Shown here: in pieces, positions 18,221-27,883 of the stretch
Layout of the letters: every line of letters begins with the position of its first letter
Numbering within the stretch: position 1 is the stretch's first letter
DNA from: Geodermatophilus aquaeductus
GTDB taxonomy: Bacteria; Actinomycetota; Actinomycetes; Mycobacteriales; Geodermatophilaceae
NCBI RefSeq assembly: GCF_900182545.1
Contig: NZ_FXTJ01000001.1
Coordinates: forward strand, 806,001-870,000
Reading direction: 5' to 3'
Length of the DNA: 64,000 nucleotides
Position numbers and translations under genes: made by a program
The notes under the pieces: generated by a model
Database searches by the model: none
The model's input: the letters and a program-made list of their open reading frames with translations, nothing else
Told to the model about the DNA's origin: nothing

Positions 18221-19983
18221 CCGCCGCCGAGGGCACGGGGACCGCACCGACCGCGGGGCTGCGCGACCTCCTGCCGCTGGTCCGCCCGCACCGGCGCCCG
18301 CTGCTGCTCGCGGCCGGGCTCTCGCTCGTGGGCGCGGCGGCCGCGCTGGCCCAGCCGGCGCTGACCGGCCGGGTCATCGGCGCCGTCGGCGCCGGCCGGC
18401 CGCTGCTGCCCGCCGTCACCGCGCTGGTGCTGGTCCTGGTGGCGGGGGCGGTGCTCGACGCGTTCCAGTCCTACCTGCTGCAGCGCACCGGCGAGGGCGT
18501 CGTCCTCACCACCCGCCGGAGGGTGGCCGACCGGCTGCTGCGGCTGCCGGTCGCCGAGTACGACCACCGGCGCACCGGCGACCTCATGTCGCGGGTCGGC
18601 GCCGACACGACGCTGCTCCGGGCCACGGTCACCTCCGGCGCGGTCGAGGTGGCCGGCTCGGCGGTGATCGCGGTCGGCGCGCTGGTGGCCATGGCGCTGG
18701 TCGACGTCTGGCTGCTGCTGGTCACCCTGGCATCGGTGACCATCGGTCTGACCGTGGTCGTCAGCACCAGCCGCCGGGTGCGCCGGCTCTCCCTCCTGGC
18801 GCAGCAGGAGGTCGGCGCGATGACGGCGGCCGTCGAGCGGGCGCTGTCGGCGGTGCGCACCATCCGTGCCAGCGGGGCCACCGGCCGTGAGGTCGAGACG
18901 GTGGGGGAGAGCGCGGCACGGGCCTACCGCGCGGGCGTCTCGGTGGCGCGGGTGCAGGCGCTGGTGGCGCCGGCCGGCTCGGTCGCCGTCCAGGGCGCGT
19001 TCCTGGCCGTGCTCGGGCTCGGCGGCTACCGGGTGGCCACCGGCTCGATCGCCGTCGCCGACCTGGTCACCTTCATCCTCTACCTGTTCCTGCTGGTCAT
19101 GCCGCTGGGCCAGGCCATCTCGGCGTGGACGCAGCTGCAGACCGGCCTCGGCGCGCTGGCCCGCATCCAGGAGGTGCTGGTCCTCGACCCCGAGCACGAC
19201 GACGTCGCCGAGGTGGGCGGCGCCACCACCGCGCCGCGCCGGCCCGCGGCCGGCGTCCCGCTGCTCGAGCTCGACGACGTCTCCTTCGCCTATCCCGACG
19301 GCACGCAGGTGCTGCGCGGGGTGTCGCTGTCGGTGTCCGCCGGCAGCCGGGTGGCGCTGGTCGGGCCCTCGGGCGCGGGCAAGTCCACGGTGCTGGCGCT
19401 CGTCGAGGGCTTCTACCCCCTCACCGGCGGCACGATCCGCTGGGCCGGCACCGACGTCCGCGAGCTGCCGCGGGCGGCGCTGCGCGCGCAGCTGGGCTAC
19501 GTCGAGCAGGAGGCGCCGGTCCTGGCCGGGACGGTGCGGGAGAACCTGCTGCTGGCCGCCCCGGACGCCGGCGACGACGAGCTGTGGGCGGTGCTGGCCG
19601 ACGTCGGGCTGACCGGGGTGGTGCAGCGCTCGGCGCGCGGGCTGGACGTGCCGGTCGGCGACGAGGGCGTGCTGCTGTCGGGCGGGGAGCGGCAGCGGCT
19701 GGCCATCGCGCGGTCGCTGCTGTCGCACCCGGCGCTGCTGCTGCTCGACGAGCCGACCGCGAGCCTCGACGCCTGCAACGAGAACCTGCTGCGCGAGACG
19801 CTGGCCGCCGCGGCCGCCGACCGGGCGCTGCTCGTCGTCGCCCACCGGCTGTCCACCGTGCTCGACAGCGACCAGATCGTCGTCCTCGACGGCGGCCGGG
19901 TGGTCGCCCGCGGCACGCACGCCGAGCTGGTGGAGACCAGCCCGCTCTACCGCGAGCTCGCCGCGGCCCAGCTCCTCGTCTGA
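18217..19983 (+). CDS. ABC exporter, fused membrane and ATPase domains
   Basis: About 588 residues if read from CTG 18217, which overlaps the previous stop (CTGA). The first ATG/GTG/TTG in frame is GTG 18328, but that would remove LRDLLPLVRPHRRPLLLAAG, the normal entry into the first membrane helix of half-size exporters. The six-helix ABC_membrane domain is about residues 25-310. The ATPase domain has Walker A GPSGAGKSTVLAL, signature LLSGGERQRLAIARSLL, Walker B LLLLDEPTASLD and H-loop VVAHRLSTV. It should act as a homodimer or heterodimer exporting a lipid, peptide or drug-like compound; no substrate clue is visible. A palindrome and hairpin follow it. Confidence 0.88.
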   Translation: MTAAEGTGTAPTAGLRDLLPLVRPHRRPLLLAAGLSLVGAAAALAQPALTGRVIGAVGAGRPLLPAVTALVLVLVAGAVLDAFQSYLLQRTGEGVVLTTRRRVADRLLRLPVAEYDHRRTGDLMSRVGADTTLLRATVTSGAVEVAGSAVIAVGALVAMALVDVWLLLVTLASVTIGLTVVVSTSRRVRRLSLLAQQEVGAMTAAVERALSAVRTIRASGATGREVETVGESAARAYRAGVSVARVQALVAPAGSVAVQGAFLAVLGLGGYRVATGSIAVADLVTFILYLFLLVMPLGQAISAWTQLQTGLGALARIQEVLVLDPEHDDVAEVGGATTAPRRPAAGVPLLELDDVSFAYPDGTQVLRGVSLSVSAGSRVALVGPSGAGKSTVLALVEGFYPLTGGTIRWAGTDVRELPRAALRAQLGYVEQEAPVLAGTVRENLLLAAPDAGDDELWAVLADVGLTGVVQRSARGLDVPVGDEGVLLSGGERQRLAIARSLLSHPALLLLDEPTASLDACNENLLRETLAAAAADRALLVVAHRLSTVLDSDQIVVLDGGRVVARGTHAELVETSPLYRELAAAQLLV

Positions 19984-19994
19984 GGGCCGCGGAT

Positions 19995-20011
19995 GATCAG
20001 GTGACCTGATC
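19995..20011. promoter_or_regulatory. Perfect 17-bp palindrome after the ABC exporter
   Basis: GATCAGGTGACCTGATC is a perfect palindrome around a central G. It lies 11 bases after the exporter stop, between convergent genes. It could be a protein-binding site or part of the termination structure. Confidence 0.5.
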
Positions 20012-20016
20012 GTGCT

Positions 20017-20071
20017 GCGTCCTGGCTCACCGTCGGCAGTGAGCCAGGACGCTTCAGGGTGAGCCAGGACG
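20017..20071. repeat. Three-copy GTGAGCCAGGACG repeat forming a terminator-like hairpin
   Basis: The 13-mer GTGAGCCAGGACG occurs at 20039-20051 and 20059-20071, and inverted at 20018-20030. The inverted copy and the first direct copy form a 14-bp stem with an 8-base loop (20017-20030 / 20039-20052). The third copy could compete for pairing. It lies between the convergent ABC exporter and SDR genes, so it may terminate both. Confidence 0.7.
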
Positions 20072-20088
20072 GCTGGCAGGGGCCGTGA

Positions 20089-21618
20089 TCAGGCTGCCTC
20101 GTCCGCCCGCGTCGCGTCCTCCTGGTCCAGCGCCTCCGCGGTCTTGGTGATGTTGCGGACCATGCTGCCGAAGACGACGCCGTGGAACGGCGAGACGCTC
20201 CACCAGTAGAGCTGCCCGGCCAGGCCGAGCGGGTGGAACGTCGCCTTCTGCCGCAGCCGCGTGCGGGTGGGTGGGTCGACGCCTTCGCCGGCTCGTTCCA
20301 CGTGGAACTCGAGCCAGGCGAGGCCCGGCAGCCGCATCTCCGCGCGCAGCCGCAGCAGCCGGCCCTCGTCGAGCTCCTCGACCCGCCACCAGTCCAGCGC
20401 GTCACCGACGTGGAGGTCGCTGGGGTCGCGCCGGCCGCGCCGCAGCCCGACCCCGCCGACCGCCCGGTCCATCCAGCCGCGCACCTCCCAGGCCAGCGGG
20501 AAGCTGTACCAGCCGGTCTCCCCGCCGATGCCCTCCACCACGCGCCACAGCGCCTCCGGCGTCGCGTCGGTCTCCCGGGTGCGCTCGTCGAGGTAGAGGC
20601 TGCCGCCGGCCCAGTCGGGGTCCGACGGCAGCGGGTCCGACGGCGCCCCGGGCACCGAGGCGCCCGTCCACCGGGTGTCGACGGCGTTGTTGCGGACCTT
20701 CTGCACCGCCAGGCGCACCGCCTCGTCGAAGCCGAGCAGGCCCTCCGGCGGGTCGGGCACGTACCGCGCGATGTCGTGCTCCGTGCACACGACGGTGTTG
20801 CGCAGCGACTCCACCAGCGGCCGCGCGATGGCCGCCGGCACCGGGGTGATGACGCCGACCCAGTGGCTCGACAGCGACGGCGTGAAGATCGGCACCGGCA
20901 GGATCCGCCGCCGCGGCAGGCCGGTGACCTCGGCGTAGCGCTGCATCATCGTGGCGTAGTCCATGACGTCGGGGCCGCCGATGTCGAAGCAGCGGTGGAC
21001 GTCGGGCGGCAGCGTGGCGCAGCCGACGAGGTAGCGCAGCACGTCGCGGATGGCGATCGGCTGGATCCGGCTGTGCACCCAGCGCGGCGTGACCATGACC
21101 GGGAGCCGCTCGGTGAGGTAGCGCAGCATCTCGAACGACACCGAGCCCGAGCCGAGGATGACCGCCGCGCGCAGCACCACCGTGGGCACGCCGGAGTCCA
21201 GCAGCACCCGCGCCACCTCGCCCCGGCTGCGCAGGTGGGGCGAGAGCTCCTCGTCGTCCGGCTCGAGGCCGCCGAGGAAGACCAGCCGGCCGACGCCGGC
21301 GTCGCGGACGGCGCCGGCCACGACCTCCGCGGTCCGCCGCTCGGTCGCCTCGAACTCGGGGCCGCTGCCGAGCGAGTGGACGAGGTAGTAGACGACGTCG
21401 ACGCCCTCGCACGCCCGGGCCACCGCGTCGGCGTCGGTGGCGTCGGCCTCGGCGACCTCGACCTGCCCGATCCACGGCCGGTCGCGCAGCTTGCGCGGCG
21501 AGCGGGTGAGCACGCGGACGCGGTGCCCCGCAGCCAGCAGCTCCGGGACCAGGCGCCCGCCGACGTAGCCGGTGACGCCGGTGACCAGACAGGTGAGTGC
21601 ACGCTCGGCTGGTGCCAT
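20089..21618 (-). CDS. NAD(P)-binding SDR-like protein with C-terminal DUF2867 (SRPBCC-like) domain
   Basis: 509 residues from ATG 21618. The N-terminal extended-SDR/NmrA-like Rossmann fold has LTCLVTGVTGYVGGRLVPEL, ADATDADAVARACEGVDVVYYL and VFLGGLEPDDEELSPHL (about residues 5-330). The C-terminal DUF2867 half (about 340-500) has GGETGWYSFPLAWEVRGWMD, DLHVGDALDWWRVEEL, FHPLGLAGQLYWWSVSPFH and FGSMVRNI. Family members are annotated as nucleoside-diphosphate-sugar epimerases, but the reaction is unknown. A parS site at 20294-20309 lies inside the coding sequence and encodes FHVER. The gene converges on the ABC exporter and is divergent from gyrB. Confidence 0.88.
   Translation of the reverse strand: MAPAERALTCLVTGVTGYVGGRLVPELLAAGHRVRVLTRSPRKLRDRPWIGQVEVAEADATDADAVARACEGVDVVYYLVHSLGSGPEFEATERRTAEVVAGAVRDAGVGRLVFLGGLEPDDEELSPHLRSRGEVARVLLDSGVPTVVLRAAVILGSGSVSFEMLRYLTERLPVMVTPRWVHSRIQPIAIRDVLRYLVGCATLPPDVHRCFDIGGPDVMDYATMMQRYAEVTGLPRRRILPVPIFTPSLSSHWVGVITPVPAAIARPLVESLRNTVVCTEHDIARYVPDPPEGLLGFDEAVRLAVQKVRNNAVDTRWTGASVPGAPSDPLPSDPDWAGGSLYLDERTRETDATPEALWRVVEGIGGETGWYSFPLAWEVRGWMDRAVGGVGLRRGRRDPSDLHVGDALDWWRVEELDEGRLLRLRAEMRLPGLAWLEFHVERAGEGVDPPTRTRLRQKATFHPLGLAGQLYWWSVSPFHGVVFGSMVRNITKTAEALDQEDATRADEAA
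20294..20309. promoter_or_regulatory. parS site 3, inside the SDR/DUF2867 gene
   Basis: CGTTCCACGTGGAACT contains the perfect core GTTCCACGTGGAAC (20295-20308). It lies inside coding sequence, 7 kb to the right of oriC. Confidence 0.9.
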
Positions 21619-21910
21619 GTCGACCAGTCTGCGAGCGCCGGACGACGGGTGCCGGACGGCCGGATCGGTTCCGGCGGGCCCAGCGGCCCTGGGCGGGCGT
21701 GTCGACCCGGGGGGCAACACAGGTGGTGCATCCGGTGCCCCGAGTGGCGCAGGAGCGCCCTCAGGGCGTGCGTGACGGCGTTCTTGTCGGTGGACCCGGT
21801 AACATGGGACGCAGGAATCCCCAGCATCCGGCTCAGTGGCGCTGTGCGCCCCGCGGCCCCTCCCCGTCGGGAGGTGCCCGCATGCCGGGAGCGTGACAGA
21901 AGGGCCCCAC

Positions 21911-23947
21911 GTGGTCGCTCGACCGAAGACCGAGAACTCCTACTCCGGCAGCTCCATCACCGTCCTCGAGGGGCTCGAGGCGGTCCGCAAGCGGCCCGGC
22001 ATGTACATCGGCTCCACCGGTGAGCGCGGCCTGCACCACATGGTGTGGGAGGTCGTCGACAACTCCGTCGACGAGGCGCTGGCCGGCTACTGCGACACCG
22101 TGCGGGTCACCCTGCTGGCCGACGGCGGCGTCCGCGTGGAGGACAACGGCCGTGGCATCCCGGTCGACATGCACCCGGTCGAGAAGCGGCCCACCGTCGA
22201 GGTCGTCATGACCGTGCTGCACGCCGGCGGCAAGTTCGACGGCAAGAGCTACGGCGTCTCCGGTGGGCTGCACGGCGTCGGCGTCACCGTGGTGAACGCG
22301 CTGTCCACCCGGCTCGACGTCCGGGTGTGGACCCACGGCACCGAGTGGCACCAGGTCTACGACTACGCCAAGCCCGGTCCGCTCGAGGAGGTCGGGCCGA
22401 CGAAGAAGCGCGGCACCGCGATCACCTTCTGGGCCGACGGCGCCATCTTCGAGACGACGACCTACTCCTTCGACACCATCAGCCGCCGGCTGCAGGAGAT
22501 GGCCTTCCTCAACAAGGGCCTCAAGATCGTCCTGCGCGACGAGCGGCCCGGTCAGGGCAAGGCCGAGACCGGCGTCGCCGAGGAGGTGTCGGTGGCCGAG
22601 GCCGCGACCGCGCCCGGCGCCGAGGAGAAGGCCTTCGAGGCCACCGAGGTCACGTACCACTACGAGGGCGGCCTGATCGACTACGTCGCCCACATCAACG
22701 CGAAGAAGTCGCCGATCCACAAGTCGGTCGTCAGCTTCAACGCCGAGGGCACCGGCAAGAACGACATGCGCATGTCGGTCGAGGTCGCGATGCAGTGGTC
22801 CGACGCCTACTCCGAGTCGGTCTACACCTTCGCCAACGTCATCAACACCCACGAGGGCGGCACGCACGAGGAGGGCTTCCGCGCGGCGCTCACCTCGATC
22901 GTCAACCGCTACGCCGTCGAGAAGAAGCTGCTCAAGGAGAAGGACGAGAAGCTCACCGGCGAGGACATCCGCGAGGGCCTGGCCGCGATCGTCTCGGTCA
23001 AGATCGGCGACCCGCAGTTCGAGGGCCAGACGAAGACCAAGCTCGGCAACACCGAGGTCAAGGGCTTCGTGCAGAAGGTCTGCAACGACCAGATCTCGCA
23101 CTGGTTCGAGGCCAACCCGTCCGAGGCCAAGACGATCATCACCAAGGCCGCCTCGGCCGCCCGCGCCCGCCGCGCCGCGCAGGACGCCCGCAAGCTCGCC
23201 CGCAAGAACCTGCTGAGCAACAACTCGCTGCCGGGCAAGCTCGCCGACTGCCGCTCGACCGACCCGCGCAACTCCGAGATCTACATCGTCGAGGGCGACT
23301 CGGCCGGTGGTTCGGCGAAGTCCGGCCGGGACTCGATGTTCCAGGCGATCCTGCCCATCCGCGGCAAGATCATCAACGTCGAGAAGGCACGCATCGACCG
23401 GGTCCTCAAGAACACCGAGGTCCAGTCGATGATCACGGCCTTCGGCACCGGCATCCACGACGAGTTCGACCTGTCGAAGCTGCGGTACCACAAGATCGTC
23501 CTGATGGCCGACGCCGACGTCGACGGCCAGCACATCCGCACCCTGCTGCTGACCCTGCTGTTCCGCTTCATGCGGCCGCTGGTCGAGGCCGGGCACGTGT
23601 ACCTGGCCCAGCCGCCGCTGTACAAGATCAAGTGGGGCGGCAAGTTCGGTGACGAGTACGTCTACACCGACAAGGAGCGCGACGCCGTCCTCAAGGCCGG
23701 CGCCGAGGCCGGCCGCAAGCTGCCCAAGGACGACGCGATCCAGCGCTTCAAGGGCCTCGGCGAGATGAACGCGACCGAGCTGTGGGAGACCACGATGGAC
23801 CCGGAGACGCGGATCCTGCTGCAGGTCACCCTCGAGGACGCCGCCACCGCCGACGAGCTGTTCAGCGTGCTGATGGGCGAGGACGTCGAGGCCCGCCGCA
23901 GCTTCATCACCCGCAACGCCAAGGACGTCCGCTTCCTGGACGTGTGA
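21911..23947 (+). CDS. gyrB: DNA gyrase subunit B
   Basis: 678 residues from GTG 21911. The GHKL ATPase has [16 protein letters not shown] (catalytic Glu), [14 protein letters not shown] and [19 protein letters not shown]. The transducer domain follows, then the TOPRIM domain with [19 protein letters not shown] and [12 protein letters not shown], and the C-terminal YKIKWGG...[20 protein letters not shown]. With GyrA it supercoils DNA using ATP. The 292-base gap to the divergent SDR gene holds a -10-like TAACAT at 21800-21805, which would give a leader of about 100 bases. A hairpin and 81 bases separate it from gyrA. Confidence 0.98.
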   Translation: MVARPKTENSYSGSSITVLEGLEAVRKRPGMYIGSTGERGLHHMVWEVVDNSVDEALAGYCDTVRVTLLADGGVRVEDNGRGIPVDMHPVEKRPTVEVVMTVLHAGGKFDGKSYGVSGGLHGVGVTVVNALSTRLDVRVWTHGTEWHQVYDYAKPGPLEEVGPTKKRGTAITFWADGAIFETTTYSFDTISRRLQEMAFLNKGLKIVLRDERPGQGKAETGVAEEVSVAEAATAPGAEEKAFEATEVTYHYEGGLIDYVAHINAKKSPIHKSVVSFNAEGTGKNDMRMSVEVAMQWSDAYSESVYTFANVINTHEGGTHEEGFRAALTSIVNRYAVEKKLLKEKDEKLTGEDIREGLAAIVSVKIGDPQFEGQTKTKLGNTEVKGFVQKVCNDQISHWFEANPSEAKTIITKAASAARARRAAQDARKLARKNLLSNNSLPGKLADCRSTDPRNSEIYIVEGDSAGGSAKSGRDSMFQAILPIRGKIINVEKARIDRVLKNTEVQSMITAFGTGIHDEFDLSKLRYHKIVLMADADVDGQHIRTLLLTLLFRFMRPLVEAGHVYLAQPPLYKIKWGGKFGDEYVYTDKERDAVLKAGAEAGRKLPKDDAIQRFKGLGEMNATELWETTMDPETRILLQVTLEDAATADELFSVLMGEDVEARRSFITRNAKDVRFLDV

Positions 23948-23954
23948 CGCGCGC

Positions 23955-23982
23955 CGGGCCGCGGGATCCCTCCCGCGGCCCG
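23955..23982 (+). repeat. Hairpin between gyrB and gyrA
   Basis: A 12-bp perfect stem (CGGGCCGCGGGA / TCCCGCGGCCCG) closes a 4-base loop, 8 bases after the gyrB stop. It could attenuate transcription or stabilise the gyrB mRNA end within the gyrBA operon. Confidence 0.55.
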
Positions 23983-24028
23983 GGCGCCGTCGTCCCCCGC
24001 CTGAGCACCGAACCGGAGAGACCCCAAC

Positions 24029-26497
24029 GTGACCGAGACCCCTGCCCGCGACCGCGTCGAGCCGGTCGACCTGCAGCAGGAGATGCAGCGCAGCTACATC
24101 GACTACGCGATGAGCGTCATCGTGGGTCGCGCGCTGCCGGAGGTGCGGGACGGCCTCAAGCCGGTGCACCGCCGCGTGCTGTACGCCATGTACGACCAGG
24201 GCTTCCGCCCCGACCGCAGCTACGTCAAGTGCGCCCGCGTCGTCGGCGAGGTCATGGGCAACTACCACCCGCACGGTGACTCGGCGATCTACGACGCCCT
24301 CGTGCGGCTGGCCCAGCCGTGGTCGATGCGCTACCCGCTCATCGACGGGCAGGGCAACTTCGGCTCGCCGGGCAACGACCCCGCGGCGGCCATGCGCTAC
24401 ACCGAGGCCCGGCTCACGCCGCTGGCCATGGAGATGCTGGCCAACATCGACGAGGAGACCGTCGACTTCCAGCCCAACTACGACGGCAAGAACCAGGAGC
24501 CGCTGGTCCTGCCGGGGCGCATCCCCAACCTGCTCATCAACGGCTCGGCCGGCATCGCCGTCGGCATGGCCACCAACATGCCGCCGCACAACCTGCGCGA
24601 GGTGGCCGAGGCCGTGTACTGGGTGCTCGAGCACCCCGACGCGGAGCCGGAGGAGGCCCTCACCGCCTGCATGGAGCGGATCAAGGGCCCCGACTTCCCG
24701 ACCCACGGCCTGATCGTCGGCCGCGACGGCATCGAGGACGCCTACCGCACCGGCCGCGGGTCGGTCCGCATGCGCGCGGTGGTCACCGTCGAGGAGGACG
24801 CCCGCGGCCGCGTGCAGCTCGTCGTCACCGAGCTGCCCTACCAGGTCAACCCGGACAACCTGGCCGAGGCGATCGCCGAGGGCGTCAAGGACGGCCGGCT
24901 GCAGGGCATCAGCGAGATCGCCGACGAGTCCAGCGACCGCGTGGGCCGCCGGCTGGTCATCACCCTGCGCCGCGACGCCGTGGCCAAGGTCGTGCTGAAC
25001 AACCTCTACAAGCACACCCAGCTGCAGACGTCCTTCGGCTGCAACATGCTCTCGATCGTCGACGGCGTCCCGCGGACGCTGCGCCTCGACGAGCTGGTCC
25101 GCCTCTACGTCGACCACCAGATCGAGGTCATCCAGCGGCGGACGCGCTACCGGCTGCGCAAGGCCGAGGAGCGCGCGCACATCCTGCGCGGCTACGCCAA
25201 GGCCCTCGACCAGCTCGACGCCGTCATCGCGCTCATCCGCAGCAGCGAGTCCGCCGAGGCCGCCCGCACCGGCCTCATGGAGCTCCTCGACGTCGACGAG
25301 ATCCAGGCCGTCGCGATCCTGGACCTGCAGCTGCGCCGGCTGGCCGCCCTCGAGCGCCAGCGGATCATGGACGAGCTGGCCGAGATCGAGGCCCGCATCG
25401 CCGAGCTGCAGGCGATCCTCGACTCGCCGCAGCGCCAGCGGGAGATCATCCGCGACGAGCTGACCGAGATCGTCGACAAGTACGGCGACGACCGCCGCAC
25501 GCAGTTCGTCGCCAACGACGGCGACGTCTCGATGGAGGACCTCATCGCGGAGGAGGAGGTCGTCGTCACCATCACCCGCACCGGCTACGCGAAGCGGACG
25601 AAGAGCGACCTCTACCGCTCGCAGCGCCGCGGCGGCAAGGGCGTGATGGGGGCGGCCCTCAAGCAGGACGACCTCGTCGACCACTTCTTCGTGGGCTCCA
25701 CCCACGACTGGATCCTGTTCTTCACGAACAAGGGCCGGGTCTACCGGGCCAAGGCCTACGAGCTGCCCGAGGCCAACCGCACCGCCCGCGGCGCGCACGT
25801 GGCCAACATCCTGGCATTCCAGCCCGACGAGAAGATCGCCCAGGTCATGCAGATCAAGGACTACGGCGTCGCGCCGTACCTGGTCCTGGCCACGGCGAAC
25901 GGGCAGGTCAAGAAGACCCGCCTGTCGGACTTCGACTCCCCGCGCAGCGGCGGCGTCATCGCGATCAACCTGCGCGAGAGCGACGAGCTGGTCGGCGCGG
26001 CGCTCATCGACCCGGAGCAGGACCTGCTGCTGGTCACCCGTGCGGCGATGTCGATCCGGTTCAAGGCCGACGACGCCACGCTGCGGCCGATGGGCCGGGC
26101 CACCGAGGGCGTGCGCGGCATCGCGCTGGCGCCCGGTGACCGGCTGCTGGCGATGATGGTCGTCGAGGAGGGCGTCGACGTCCTCGTCGCCACCGAGCGC
26201 GGCTTCGCCAAGCGGACCGGCATCGAGAACTACCCGGCGCAGGGCCGCGGCGGCAAGGGCGTGCTCACCGCCGACCCCAAGGCACGCAAGGGCGCCCTGG
26301 TCGGGGCGCTCGCCGTCCGCCTCGGCGACGAGCTGTACGCCATCACCTCCGGCGGCGGCGTCATCCGGACGCCGGTCAACGGCGTGCGCCACAACAAGGA
26401 CCGGGCCACCATGGGTGTCAAGCTCATGAACTTGCCCGAGGACGTGACGATCGTGGCGATCGCCCGGACGACGGACAACGACGAGCCCGCCGCCTAG
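24029..26497 (+). CDS. gyrA: DNA gyrase subunit A
   Basis: 822 residues from GTG 24029, preceded by GGAGAG. The winged-helix/tower part has the catalytic Tyr at about residue 124 ([10 protein letters not shown]). The quinolone-determining region is [21 protein letters not shown] with Ser at about 85 and Asp at about 89. The Ser is at the E. coli S83 position, where M. tuberculosis has Ala, so the site is not of the intrinsically less susceptible type. The C-terminal beta-pinwheel repeats begin with the GyrA-box [11 protein letters not shown], and the ending is acidic. It cuts and rejoins DNA for gyrase. Long terminator-like hairpins follow. Confidence 0.98.
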   Translation: MTETPARDRVEPVDLQQEMQRSYIDYAMSVIVGRALPEVRDGLKPVHRRVLYAMYDQGFRPDRSYVKCARVVGEVMGNYHPHGDSAIYDALVRLAQPWSMRYPLIDGQGNFGSPGNDPAAAMRYTEARLTPLAMEMLANIDEETVDFQPNYDGKNQEPLVLPGRIPNLLINGSAGIAVGMATNMPPHNLREVAEAVYWVLEHPDAEPEEALTACMERIKGPDFPTHGLIVGRDGIEDAYRTGRGSVRMRAVVTVEEDARGRVQLVVTELPYQVNPDNLAEAIAEGVKDGRLQGISEIADESSDRVGRRLVITLRRDAVAKVVLNNLYKHTQLQTSFGCNMLSIVDGVPRTLRLDELVRLYVDHQIEVIQRRTRYRLRKAEERAHILRGYAKALDQLDAVIALIRSSESAEAARTGLMELLDVDEIQAVAILDLQLRRLAALERQRIMDELAEIEARIAELQAILDSPQRQREIIRDELTEIVDKYGDDRRTQFVANDGDVSMEDLIAEEEVVVTITRTGYAKRTKSDLYRSQRRGGKGVMGAALKQDDLVDHFFVGSTHDWILFFTNKGRVYRAKAYELPEANRTARGAHVANILAFQPDEKIAQVMQIKDYGVAPYLVLATANGQVKKTRLSDFDSPRSGGVIAINLRESDELVGAALIDPEQDLLLVTRAAMSIRFKADDATLRPMGRATEGVRGIALAPGDRLLAMMVVEEGVDVLVATERGFAKRTGIENYPAQGRGGKGVLTADPKARKGALVGALAVRLGDELYAITSGGGVIRTPVNGVRHNKDRATMGVKLMNLPEDVTIVAIARTTDNDEPAA

Positions 26498-26504
26498 GGT
26501 GAGA

Positions 26505-26555
26505 CCGGGAGCACGGCGAGTGGCGACCTCGGGTCGCCGCTCGCCCCCGGCTCCC
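26505..26555 (+). terminator. Terminator after gyrA
   Basis: A nested hairpin: outer GGGAGC / GCTCCC (26507-26512 / 26550-26555) and inner 14-bp stem GGCGAGTGGCGACC / GGTCGCCGCTCGCC (26515-26528 / 26532-26545), with one G-U pair and a 3-base loop. Confidence 0.8.
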
Positions 26556-26653
26556 ACTGACGGGAACGACCGGCGCCCGGGCGCCTCCGGCACCGCGCCG
26601 GGACGACCGGACGCGACGACGCGGCGAGGGCCGCAGGCGAACGGGAGAACGGC

Positions 26654-27376
26654 ATGAGCGACCGGCCGCAGGCGGTGCGCACCGGGGTCCGCCCGGACGG
26701 CGCACCGGGAGCGGACGGCACGCCGGTGACGGGTGCGTCTCCGGCGGGTGCGTCTCCGGTGGGTGCGACGTCGGTGGGTGCACCGCCGGCCGGGCAGCCG
26801 GCCGCGGGCGGTCCGTCGCTGGCCAAGCCGGCCACGGGCCAGGTCCCCGTCCAGGCTCCGGGCCAGTTCCCGGCCGACGCCACCGTCCCGCCGCCCTCGG
26901 GCAGCACCCAGGTGGTGCCCCCGGCCTCCGTCGCGCCACCGCCGCCGGCCGCCGGCGCCCGCACCGGGCAGCAGCAGGCGGCCGCCAAGGGCAAGGGCCG
27001 GGGCGCCCGCGGTCCGCGCCGGGCGCGGCTGCAGCTGCGGCACATCGACACCTGGTCGGCGCTGAAGATCTCGCTGGTCCTGTCGATCGCGCTGTTCTTC
27101 GTCTGGATGGTCGCGGTCGGGATCCTCTACGGCGTCCTGTCCGGCCTGGGCGTCTTCGACACCCTCAACGACCTGTTCGGCCAGCTGGGCACCGCGTCGG
27201 ACGGTGAGGGCGGCAGCAACGTCATCACCCCGGGCATCGTCTTCGGCGGCGCGGCCGTCATCGGCGCGATCAACATCGTGCTGATGACCGCGCTGTGCAC
27301 CGTGGCGGCGTTCGTCTACAACCTCTGCGCCGACCTGGTCGGCGGCCTCGAGGTCACGCTCGCCGAGCGCGACTAG
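26654..27376 (+). CDS. DUF3566 membrane protein
   Basis: 240 residues. The N-terminal 120 are low-complexity Pro/Ala/Gly with four tandem 5-residue repeats (GASPAGASPVGATSVGAPP), probably disordered and cytoplasmic. The C-terminal DUF3566 domain begins RRARLQLRHIDTWSALKISLVLS and has two membrane segments (IALFFVWMVAVGILYGVL and FGGAAVIGAINIVLMTALCT), ending VYNLCADLVGGLEVTLAERD. The homologue Rv0007 sits in the same place after gyrA in M. tuberculosis, where its role is not well defined but is linked to the cell envelope and division neighbourhood. GGGAG precedes the ATG. Confidence 0.9.
   Translation: MSDRPQAVRTGVRPDGAPGADGTPVTGASPAGASPVGATSVGAPPAGQPAAGGPSLAKPATGQVPVQAPGQFPADATVPPPSGSTQVVPPASVAPPPPAAGARTGQQQAAAKGKGRGARGPRRARLQLRHIDTWSALKISLVLSIALFFVWMVAVGILYGVLSGLGVFDTLNDLFGQLGTASDGEGGSNVITPGIVFGGAAVIGAINIVLMTALCTVAAFVYNLCADLVGGLEVTLAERD
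26732..26791 (+). repeat. Four 15-bp tandem repeats in the DUF3566 gene
   Basis: Four imperfect units of GGTGCGTCTCCGGCG encode GASPA/GASPV/GATSV/GAPPA in the disordered N-terminal region. The in-frame period means copy number can vary without a frameshift. Confidence 0.8.
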
Positions 27377-27382
27377 GAGGTG

Positions 27383-27404
27383 GGCCTCCCCTGCGGGGGA
27401 GGCC
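27383..27404 (+). terminator. Hairpin after the DUF3566 gene
   Basis: A 9-bp stem GGCCTCCCC / GGGGAGGCC closes a 4-base loop, 7 bases after the stop. It separates the gyrA-DUF3566 transcript from tRNA-Ile. Confidence 0.7.
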
Positions 27405-27460
27405 ACCCTCGACCCCGCGTCAGGGCCCGGGAGGGCCCAGGTATGCTGGTCGAGGTCCAC

Positions 27461-27534
27461 GGGCCTGTAGCTCAGGCGGTTAGAGCGCATCCCTGATAAG
27501 GATGAGGCCGGAGGTTCAAGTCCTCCCAGGCCCA
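27461..27534 (+). tRNA. tRNA-Ile (anticodon GAT)
   Basis: 74 bases. The 7-bp acceptor stem is GGGCCTG / CAGGCCC with discriminator A. The D-arm region is TAGCTCAGGCGGTTAGAGC, the anticodon loop CTGATAA has anticodon GAT, and the T-arm loop is GTTCAAGTCC. CCA is not encoded. A -10-like TATGCT lies at 27442-27447. The pair tRNA-Ile/tRNA-Ala downstream of gyrA without rRNA genes is standard in actinobacteria. Confidence 0.97.
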
Positions 27535-27605
27535 CCCGTGTACCGGTGCCCCCAGCACCGCGGCAGCGAGGCCCCGTCCGTGGCCGCCGTCCCAGGAGGT
27601 ACCGC

Positions 27606-27755
27606 GTGCTCAAGAAGCTGGCCCTGGCCGCAGTCGCGGCCGGCGCCGTCGCCGTCGTCCGCCGACGGTCGTCCGGCAGCGGCACGCGCGAGGCGGACCT
27701 CTGGCACGAGGCCACCAACGGGCCGCAGTCGGTCAGCCGCCCCACCGCCCGCTGA
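27606..27755 (+). CDS. DLW-39 family small protein
   Basis: 49 residues from GTG 27606, with AGGAGG about 8 bases upstream. A single N-terminal hydrophobic segment (LKKLALAAVAAGAVAVV) is followed by a basic stretch (RRRSSGSGTR) and the family motif ADLWHEAT. The family takes its name from the conserved Asp-Leu-Trp and its ~39-residue length. Its function is unknown; it is regularly found between tRNA-Ile and tRNA-Ala near gyrA in actinobacteria. It is probably a membrane-anchored micropeptide. Confidence 0.88.
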   Translation: MLKKLALAAVAAGAVAVVRRRSSGSGTREADLWHEATNGPQSVSRPTAR

Positions 27756-27794
27756 TCCCCCGCTCCCGTCCGGGAGCTCCCGGGACCCAGCCCG

Positions 27795-27867
27795 GGGGAC
27801 GTAGCTCAATTGGCAGAGCACCGCCTTTGCAAGGCGGGGGTTAGGGGTTCGATTCCCCTCGTCTCCA
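27795..27867 (+). tRNA. tRNA-Ala (anticodon TGC)
   Basis: 73 bases. The acceptor stem GGGGACG / CGTCTCC has one G-U pair and discriminator A. The D-arm is TAGCTCAATTGGCAGAGC, the anticodon arm CGCCTTTGCAAGGCG shows TGC, and the T-arm is AGGGGTTCGATTCCCCT. CCA is not encoded. Confidence 0.97.
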
Positions 27868-27883
27868 CTCCCACGACCGCGGG

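Noticed and set aside
21833-27745. A very long open reading frame on the minus strand, antisense to gyrB and gyrA
   Set aside because: It mirrors the codon pattern of gyrB and gyrA; strongly GC-biased third positions remove stops on the opposite strand. The translation is repetitive Arg/Asp/Val/Leu-rich and has no domain features.
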